Assembly: GCA_028291445.1 (NCBI GenBank)
Contig: JAQGIA010000072.1
Span: forward strand, 1-10,700
Origin: Belnapia sp.
GTDB lineage: Bacteria; Pseudomonadota; Alphaproteobacteria; Acetobacterales; Acetobacteraceae
DNA length: 10,700 bases
Direction of reading: 5' to 3'
In this document: piece by piece, positions 6,421 through 10,700 of the stretch
Numbering within the stretch: position 1 is the stretch's first letter
Layout: the number at the start of each line of letters is the position of its first letter
Translations under genes and position numbers: made by a program
The notes under the pieces: generated by a model
What the model was told of the DNA's origin: nothing
What the model saw: only the letters and a program-made list of their open reading frames with translations
The model's database searches: none

Positions 6421-6915
6421 TCACCGCCGCTCGTCCTTGGCCGCGCTGCCCCGGCTGCTGCCGATCCAGTACGTGCAGGCCGCGATGAACACGGTCTTGA
6501 TCGTCTCCAGCGTGCCCACATCCGCCGGCGGGCTGCCCACCACGGTATAGGCGAACAGGCCGAACACCAGCAGCGTGACCAGTGGGGCGCCCCAGGCGAG
6601 GCTGGATCCGGTCTTGGCCAGATCAATAGTCTGCTGCCGGGCATTGGCGACCTCGGCGTAATAGGCCGTCTCCCGGGCATTGGCGATTTCGGCCAGGCGG
6701 ATTTGCAGATCGGCGCGCTTGGCCGGATCGGCTTCCAGGATGGCGGCGGCTTCGGCTGGGTCATCGGTGCCGGTGACGGTGCGCACGAGCTCGGCGGCCT
6801 GGGTGGCCACGGCGGCGCCAATGGCCGCGTCCGTGCTGCCGGAGCCGAGCGCCCCGCCCAGCCAGCGCCCGAGGTAAGGCGCGAGGGATAGGGCCAGAGG
6901 GATCAGCGCGAGCAT
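6421..6915 (-). CDS. Phage holin, 3-TM (gene-transfer-agent holin type)
   Basis: Holins form inner-membrane lesions that release or activate endolysin at the end of the phage cycle. The 164-residue protein has a hydrophobic N-terminus (about 1-15), a long charged helical middle (about 52-105, Ala/Glu/Arg-rich), and two further membrane segments (about 107-126 and 139-152). It ends in a charged SAAKDERR tail typical of holins. This architecture matches the 3-TM holin family seen in alphaproteobacterial prophages and gene transfer agents. I start it at the ATG at 6915, which shares one base with the lysozyme stop (TGATG), because the protein character begins there (MLALIPLALSLAPYLGRW). The upstream extension of the frame overlaps the lysozyme and is rejected. 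Confidence 0.82.
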   Translation of the reverse strand: MLALIPLALSLAPYLGRWLGGALGSGSTDAAIGAAVATQAAELVRTVTGTDDPAEAAAILEADPAKRADLQIRLAEIANARETAYYAEVANARQQTIDLAKTGSSLAWGAPLVTLLVFGLFAYTVVGSPPADVGTLETIKTVFIAACTYWIGSSRGSAAKDERR

Positions 6916-7364
6916 CAGCCGCGGACCATCATGTCGGCCATCCGCTTCGCCCGCGCCGGGGTCTGCCGTGCCCAGAGGCTCGCCAGCATGCCCCGCGCGG
7001 TGCCCGCATAGTCGCCCGCCTTGAGCGAGGCGAGGGTGTTCTTGAAGCCCATCAGGTTGGCCACGCCCATCTGAAACGCCATCGCCGCCAGCACGGCGCG
7101 CCGGTTGACGGTCAGCCCCGACCACCAGGGCAGATCCTTGTCGAGCGCGAGGCACACCTTCTCCACGTCATTGCCCAGGAGGTATTCGGCCTCCTCCTCG
7201 GTGATCCCGTTGGTGTCGAGCGCGCGGCCGATGCCGACCGTAGGGTGCCCTTTGACCAGTGTGCCGGGCTTGATCGGCTGCCCCGTGGCGTCGTCGTACA
7301 CCATGAGCCGCACGCCCTCTTCGGCCAGCAGCATAGGCATCAGCACAGCGCGCATGTCGGCCAT
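6915..7364 (-). CDS. Phage lysozyme (endolysin), GH24 family
   Basis: This endolysin cleaves the beta-1,4 bond between N-acetylmuramic acid and N-acetylglucosamine in peptidoglycan. The 149-residue product shows the T4-lysozyme catalytic pattern: Glu16 in AEEGVRLMVYDD, Asp25, and Thr42 in HPTVGIGRAL. About ten extra residues lie between Asp25 and Thr42 compared with T4. The C-terminal lobe (VNRRAVLAAMAFQMGVANLMGFKNTLASLKAGDYAGTA region, about 86-123) is typical. There is no signal peptide or signal-anchor, so export would depend on the holin encoded directly downstream with a one-base overlap. The ATG lies 2 nt after the stop of the upstream gene. Confidence 0.92.
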   Translation of the reverse strand: MADMRAVLMPMLLAEEGVRLMVYDDATGQPIKPGTLVKGHPTVGIGRALDTNGITEEEAEYLLGNDVEKVCLALDKDLPWWSGLTVNRRAVLAAMAFQMGVANLMGFKNTLASLKAGDYAGTARGMLASLWARQTPARAKRMADMMVRG

Positions 7365-7366
7365 GG

Positions 7367-7636
7367 TCAGCCCTCCGTCGTCTTGTCGGGCGCCAGGGTG
7401 TAGCCATCATCGAAAGCGGCCTTCGGTGAGATCGACCGATAGCCGTCCGGGGGATAGACGACGAGATAATCGCCGGGCACCGGCATGTATCGAGCGAACA
7501 TGCCAATCCCCGCTTCGACGTGAATTTCATCGCCGCCACCCATATCGAGCGTCAGGATATTGTCGTGGACGCGCTTGATTGGCGCGGCCTGAACTCGCTT
7601 GTGGCTGACAAAGGTCGGCAAGTCATGGATGTCCAT
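7367..7636 (-). CDS. Hypothetical phage protein, 89 residues
   Basis: I start this gene at the ATG at 7636, which is preceded by AGGAG at about 10 nt. Its stop lies 2 nt before the lysozyme start, so it is part of the lysis operon. The protein looks like a small beta-rich domain: two predicted strands in HDNILTLDMGGGDEIHVEAG, then VPGDYLVVYPPDGYRSISPKAAFDDGYT. Short proteins ending in a GDYLV..DGY.S.SP..AFE.GY pattern are familiar from phage late regions, but I know of no assigned function. It has no signal peptide or membrane segment. Confidence 0.75.
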   Translation of the reverse strand: MDIHDLPTFVSHKRVQAAPIKRVHDNILTLDMGGGDEIHVEAGIGMFARYMPVPGDYLVVYPPDGYRSISPKAAFDDGYTLAPDKTTEG

Positions 7637-7692
7637 TTGCGTATTGCTCCTGTGGGAATGCGGCCTTGCCCGGGCAGCGCGGGGTGGCCGCG

Positions 7693-8100
7693 CTAATGCG
7701 GCGGGTCGAAGGGCGGCAGGTCCAGCGAGACGGTCCAGACAGGCGGCTCGACCCCATGCACGCGGGCAAAGGATTCGCCGTACTGCCGGGCGTGGATGGC
7801 CTGGTGCCGCATGGCCCAGGCGCGGTCGTACCAGATGCGCGCCAGGTCCCAGCCGCGGTAGCGATCCGCGCTGGTTGCGGCGAGCATGTCTCGGCACGTG
7901 TCGAGATCGGTGCGGAGGTCGTCGGTGATGCGGTCCCGCTGGCCGGCCAGCATGTGCAGCTGCTTGTCTTCAGCCGCCTCTCGCGCATCCTCGCGCTTGT
8001 CGAAGCGCCCGGTTGCGTAGAGGTAGATTTGCCAAGCGGCGAATGAGACCGGCGTCAGGATCGAGACGAGCCCTGCCAGCCAGGGCGGGATCTCCGGCAC
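7693..8100 (-). CDS. Membrane-anchored helical phage protein, possible inner-membrane spanin
   Basis: The 135-residue product has one N-terminal membrane segment (about 8-29). A charged helical region follows (about 32-72, RFDKREDAREAAEDKQ onward), then a Trp/Arg-rich part, and it ends in a proline-rich tail. One membrane anchor plus a charged helical domain next to lysozyme and holin genes is the layout of an Rz-like inner-membrane spanin, which joins the membranes during lysis. However, I see no embedded or adjacent lipoprotein partner, so the role is unproven. The start is a GTG at 8100, 3 nt after the stop of the upstream gene. No strong ribosome-binding site is visible, so coupling is likely. 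A 56-bp gap follows. Confidence 0.7.
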   Translation of the reverse strand: MPEIPPWLAGLVSILTPVSFAAWQIYLYATGRFDKREDAREAAEDKQLHMLAGQRDRITDDLRTDLDTCRDMLAATSADRYRGWDLARIWYDRAWAMRHQAIHARQYGESFARVHGVEPPVWTVSLDLPPFDPPH

Positions 8101-8103
8101 CGA

Positions 8104-8514
8104 TCAGGACCGCCGTACAAGGCGAGCCATGGAGACCAGGTTCGAGATCGCATAGCAGAGGTAGACACCCCAGGTCGGGGCGGCGGCATCGTATTGCAGG
8201 ATGCAGATGGTCAGCAGCATCCACCAGGCCGCCAGCATAAATGCGGCGACCCACCGCGCCGGCCACTGATTGACCGTCACCGCGGTCAGTTGCCCTATGC
8301 CCAAAATCACGCCCGATCCCTCCCACACCCAAGTCGGCGCCAGCTCGCCCAGCGGCGCGAAACTCGGGCGATGCGTGACATCGCCTGAGCCCAGGATTGA
8401 AATGAGCGACCAGAGAACTGCGGCGATGCCGGACCAGACCTCGGACCAGAACGGGGTCCGGTACAGCAGCCCCAGCAGATTGTTGGCGGCCCGCCTAGCG
8501 GTGCGGATGGGCAT
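8104..8514 (-). CDS. Phage four-helix membrane protein, second of a paralogous pair
   Basis: The 136-residue product has four hydrophobic segments (about 25-44, 63-81, 85-107 and 112-130) and a basic start and end. I choose the ATG at 8514 because the protein character starts there. It overlaps the upstream gene by 20 bp. An ungapped alignment with the upstream product, offset by four residues over the last two helices, keeps W84-P85, A96, W97, L100, Q107, G116, Y118, A122 and R131. This suggests descent from a gene duplication. I recognise no named family. A role in lysis, superinfection exclusion or membrane remodelling is possible but is inference. Confidence 0.75.
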   Translation of the reverse strand: MPIRTARRAANNLLGLLYRTPFWSEVWSGIAAVLWSLISILGSGDVTHRPSFAPLGELAPTWVWEGSGVILGIGQLTAVTVNQWPARWVAAFMLAAWWMLLTICILQYDAAAPTWGVYLCYAISNLVSMARLVRRS

Positions 8515-8926
8515 GACGCTGGCGCATGGTATGCGCCTCGACCGGGCGCATGACCTTGATGGTCGCGGCCAGGGCGAGCAGAGCGTAGGTGCCCGCCCCT
8601 GTCCCGATCGGATTGGCCTGGAACACCAGAAGCGCGACCAGGCCATGCCAGGCCGACAGGATGACGGTCGAGCCGACCCAGATGGGCCAGGAGCGCGTCC
8701 ACCACGCCGAGCCGCCCATCACCGCCACGATGCCGCTGACCAGCGCCCAGGTATGCTCCGACGCCACCGCGGCCATGGCCACGAAGGCCCCGCCGCCGGT
8801 GGCGAAGGTGTCCCCTCGCCAGGACAGCACGAGGCAGAACCACGCCGGCACCGCGCTGACGACGAGGTGCAACACGGCCCAGCCGTCGCTGGTCAGCTCG
8901 TAGAGGGAGCGGCGCACGAAGATCAT
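8495..8926 (-). CDS. Phage four-helix membrane protein, first of a paralogous pair
   Basis: The 143-residue product has four hydrophobic segments (about 15-35, 57-73, 82-103 and 108-124) and a His/Arg-rich C-terminal tail (EAHTMRQRHAHPHR). The ATG at 8926 overlaps the TGA of the glycosidase gene as ATGA, so it is translationally coupled. It has the same layout and several identical positions as the product of the next gene (W80-P81, A92, W93, L96, Q103, G112, Y114, A118, R127). Longer upstream extension of this frame overlaps the glycosidase and has no membrane character, so it is rejected. Function is not known to me. Confidence 0.75.
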   Translation of the reverse strand: MIFVRRSLYELTSDGWAVLHLVVSAVPAWFCLVLSWRGDTFATGGGAFVAMAAVASEHTWALVSGIVAVMGGSAWWTRSWPIWVGSTVILSAWHGLVALLVFQANPIGTGAGTYALLALAATIKVMRPVEAHTMRQRHAHPHR

Positions 8927-10227
8927 AACCCCCTCGCTTTCCGGTTGGACGCCGCCGCCGCACGGACGGCGCCTTCGATGTCCGGCTCCCACCCGGCCTT
9001 CGGGGTCCAGAAGCGCGGGTCATTGGCGCCGCGGTTCATGGCCCAGTCGCCGGTGGTGCATGCCCATAGGCACGGCACGCTGTTGGCCAGCACCGGGTTC
9101 TGCCGGCGGATGTGCTCGACCCAGCCGCCGTCGTTCAGCTTGAAGTCCTTGCCGTCGTAGAGCCCGCCGGGCCCGACCTCGCCGCACATCACGACGCGGC
9201 CGCCGTTCGCCGCGGACCAGGCGTCGATACCGGCCTGCACCTTGGCCCAGCCGGCCGCGCTGTTGCGGTCATAGGCATGCCAGAAATGGACCGTGGCCAG
9301 ATCGTCGCCGGGGTTGTACCGGCCGTTCTTGCTGCCGGTGTAGCTGTCGTGGTGGCCCCAATAGGCCGGCGACTGGCCGAGCAGGAAAGGCTCCGGCAGC
9401 TCGCCGCGCAGGATGCTGTGGAAGCGCAGCCGCAGCGCCTCATAGGTGGCGTTGCGATCGGCATCCTTCCCGCCGGCCCATTCATTCACCGGACCAATGC
9501 AGAGATAGGCCGGGTCGAGCTGCATCTCGCGGATCCAGCCGGCCGCGTTCCTGAGGTACGCTTCGACCACCGGCAGCAGCGCGGGGGTGAAGTCCTCGAG
9601 GCCGCAGGCGTCCAGCAGGTCGATCATCAGCAGTTTCTTCGCCGCGACGATCGCCTTCATGTTGGGGGCGAAGCGCATGAACTGGTCGCGGGTCGGAGCC
9701 TTGCCCACGGACAGGTCCCAGAAGTTGCGGACCGACCCGTCCTGCTGCTTCACCCCGGCCGGCTTCCACGGCATGAAGCAGCGGATGCCGCCGACATCGA
9801 GGCCGGTGTAGTAGGCGTCGACCGCGGCGTCGTACTTGAAGTTGGCCGAGAAGCGCTCGCGCTCCCAGTTGACGGTGAAGACAGCCTTGCGGTGGAACGC
9901 CTGGGCCAGCGCCAGGCCGCGGCCGGCTGGCTCGGCCGGCACGGTGGGCGGCTGCACCACCACCGGCGGCACCACAGGCAGCATTGGCCCATCGCGGGTG
10001 CCGTCGGCATAGACCAGGATGCTCGCCCATTTGCCGGTGGTGGCGAAGTAGGCCTGGACCTCTCGGCCCGTCTTGGCCCAGTCGATGACCTTGCCCGGCG
10101 CCGGCGGCGGAGGCTCGACCACCACGGGCGGCGGCGGGGCCTCCAGGGCCTCGGCGGCGGCGATTAGCGCAGCAGTGGTCTCGGCCGCCAGCGCGCGCAG
10201 GCGGGTGGCCAGATTGCTATCGGGCAT
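8923..10227 (-). CDS. Phage-associated glycoside hydrolase, GH5-like active-site pattern
   Basis: The 434-residue product most resembles a clan-A (TIM-barrel) retaining glycosidase. Candidate residues follow the GH5 order: Arg149 in GGIRCFMPW, Asn248-Glu249 in IGPVNEW as acid/base, His314 in ATVHFWHAY, Glu350 in VMCGEVGPGG as nucleophile, and Trp388. In front of the barrel are a short helix (5-30), a proline-rich linker (31-44), a small module (about 48-80) and a second proline-rich linker (84-100). It has no signal peptide, so it is more likely carried on the virion or released at lysis than secreted. It probably cleaves a host surface polysaccharide. It is the first intact gene of the operon. 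The ATG at 10227 has AAGG 7 nt upstream; a 34-codon upstream extension has no such support. The family assignment rests on motifs only. Confidence 0.7.
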   Translation of the reverse strand: MPDSNLATRLRALAAETTAALIAAAEALEAPPPPVVVEPPPPAPGKVIDWAKTGREVQAYFATTGKWASILVYADGTRDGPMLPVVPPVVVQPPTVPAEPAGRGLALAQAFHRKAVFTVNWERERFSANFKYDAAVDAYYTGLDVGGIRCFMPWKPAGVKQQDGSVRNFWDLSVGKAPTRDQFMRFAPNMKAIVAAKKLLMIDLLDACGLEDFTPALLPVVEAYLRNAAGWIREMQLDPAYLCIGPVNEWAGGKDADRNATYEALRLRFHSILRGELPEPFLLGQSPAYWGHHDSYTGSKNGRYNPGDDLATVHFWHAYDRNSAAGWAKVQAGIDAWSAANGGRVVMCGEVGPGGLYDGKDFKLNDGGWVEHIRRQNPVLANSVPCLWACTTGDWAMNRGANDPRFWTPKAGWEPDIEGAVRAAAASNRKARGL

Positions 10228-10256
10228 GGGTGGGCCTTTCGGTGGGGGCTGGTGGG

Positions 10257-10325
10257 CTAGGCAGTGATGTCGCGCTGCTCGCTGAGGAGCGGCCGCACCG
10301 GCACTGCCGCCAGTGCGGTGGAAAT
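10257..10325 (-). pseudogene. Possible 3' remnant of an upstream phage gene
   Basis: Just before the glycosidase gene, one minus-strand frame reads STALAAVPVRPLLSEQRDITA and stops at TAG (10257-10259). It has the GC-rich third positions and character of a real protein C-terminus. The frame stays open upstream to a TAG at 10437-10439, but beyond about 10325 the reading turns Cys-rich and unlike protein, has no start codon, and GC drops. This would fit a gene cut off by a junction near 10325, but the stretch is too short to be sure. Confidence 0.3.
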
Positions 10326-10591
10326 GCATGATTTCGCAGGCGGGCTGGGCCGAGACGTAACCAGACAGCGGTCAATGGCACGGCAATTTAGGTGCGTGAC
10401 ATATCCTGGCTCATTACAGAATCGCTCGCTTCTCCCCTATTCCGCGGCTCATGCTCAGGGGTTCCTGGCTACAGAGCCTCATAAAGGCAAAGGCCTGAAC
10501 CATCCTTGGACACAATTTGGAAAGGACTGAGGCTTACGCAATTACGCCGATCAAGCCTTAACGTTGAGAGTTTACAACGAAAGAGTTCGCT
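10260..10591. other. Gene-poor region right of the phage operon
   Basis: Apart from the possible remnant at 10257-10325, I see no supportable gene on either strand. GC is visibly lower from about 10360 on than in the phage genes. The region should contain the promoter of the minus-strand operon if the operon begins here, but I find no convincing -35/-10 pair. An imperfect inverted repeat around AGGCTT (10530-10535) and AAGCCT (10553-10558) is present. No copy of the tRNA-Thr 3' end is found here. Confidence 0.4.
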
Positions 10592-10700
10592 GTGACGGTT
10601 GCAAGACAAACTGTTAATCGAAACGCAGTGTTCAGCGGTACCGACATCCTGGTGACCGATGGTCAATTTGAGGGCGCAAAAGACCTTCTAGTCATCAGCT
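10592..10700 (+). CDS. Possible partial CDS running off the right edge
   Basis: A GTG at 10592 opens a frame of 36 codons that stays open to the window end. GAAAGAG lies about 7 nt upstream as a possible ribosome-binding site, and an in-frame TGA lies at 10565. The reading, including FSGTDILVTDGQFEGAKDLL, has a plausible amphipathic beta-rich protein character. At this length an open frame by chance is quite likely, and I recognise no family. It would be transcribed away from the phage operon. Confidence 0.3.
   Translation, partial: MTVARQTVNRNAVFSGTDILVTDGQFEGAKDLLVIS

Larger units (their letters stand above)
5957..10325 (-). mobile_element. Prophage lysis and surface-degradation module (probable prophage end or remnant)
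   Basis: Eight minus-strand genes are packed head to tail, with overlaps or gaps of a few bases at most junctions, and close with a terminator. A GH24 lysozyme next to a 3-TM holin is diagnostic of a phage lysis cassette (an established family association). The surrounding small membrane proteins and the glycosidase fit a late phage operon. No integrase, terminase, portal, capsid or tail gene is in the window, so this is either the end of a larger prophage or a remnant. The right limit is set where the GC-rich coding character ends and is approximate. Confidence 0.75.

Noticed and set aside
5938..6891. Plus-strand open frame of 317 codons opposite the holin and winged-helix genes
   Set aside because: It crosses two coupled minus-strand genes and the terminator, and its composition is typical of an antisense shadow.
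9112..10167. Plus-strand open frame of 351 codons opposite the glycosidase
   Set aside because: It is antisense to a gene with a coherent active-site pattern and a better start, and shows no recognisable protein features.
5957..10260. Gene transfer agent cluster
   Set aside because: Only the holin type points that way; none of the GTA head, portal or tail genes is in the window and a glycosidase plus winged-helix protein is not part of the known cluster.
10469..10666. Minus-strand 65-codon frame near the right edge
   Set aside because: It has no ribosome-binding site, no recognisable features, and overlaps a region with no coding signature.
10260..10700. Search by eye for a second copy of the tRNA-Thr 3' end as attR
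   Set aside because: No matching stretch to the last 20 bases of the tRNA was found here or elsewhere in the window.

Overview
The window is GC-rich bacterial DNA. Codon use and protein style suggest an alphaproteobacterium, possibly an Acetobacteraceae/Rhodospirillales-type organism; this is inference, because no taxonomic marker is present. Three blocks can be separated.

Block 1 (1-2538, minus strand) is the start of a specialised-metabolite or surface-glycan operon. A family-4 glycosyltransferase is followed, through an ATGA stop/start overlap, by the N-terminal ketosynthase of a type I polyketide synthase that runs off the left edge. A 30-bp tandem repeat forms the end of the glycosyltransferase gene and lies directly upstream of the polyketide synthase start. 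A divergent EntH/MenI-type hotdog thioesterase (2804-3229, plus) follows, and then a complete tRNA-Thr(GGT) with encoded CCA (3331-3405).

Block 2 (3406-5956) begins at the 3' end of the tRNA and looks like accessory DNA. It holds a short unknown protein with a strong ribosome-binding site (3567-3938, plus). Convergent to it is a beta-class DNA adenine methyltransferase that carries its own Mrr-like PD-(D/E)XK domain (4017-5699, minus). No integrase is visible, although the tRNA flank carries a short spaced direct repeat of the kind found near integration sites.

Block 3 (5957-10260, minus strand) is a tightly packed phage-type operon. In transcription order it encodes: a glycoside hydrolase with a GH5-like active-site pattern and proline-rich linkers; two overlapping, apparently paralogous four-helix membrane proteins; a membrane-anchored helical protein that could be an inner-membrane spanin; an 89-residue unknown; a GH24 lysozyme; a 3-TM holin; and an orphan OmpR-type winged-helix protein. 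It ends at a good Rho-independent terminator (5960-5995). Lysozyme plus holin identify it as a lysis module. The glycosidase suggests host-surface polysaccharide attack. No capsid, portal, terminase or tail gene lies in the window.

To the right of about 10325 the GC content falls and no gene can be defended until a possible partial reading frame at the right edge (10592 onward). The prophage may therefore be truncated or joined to other DNA there.
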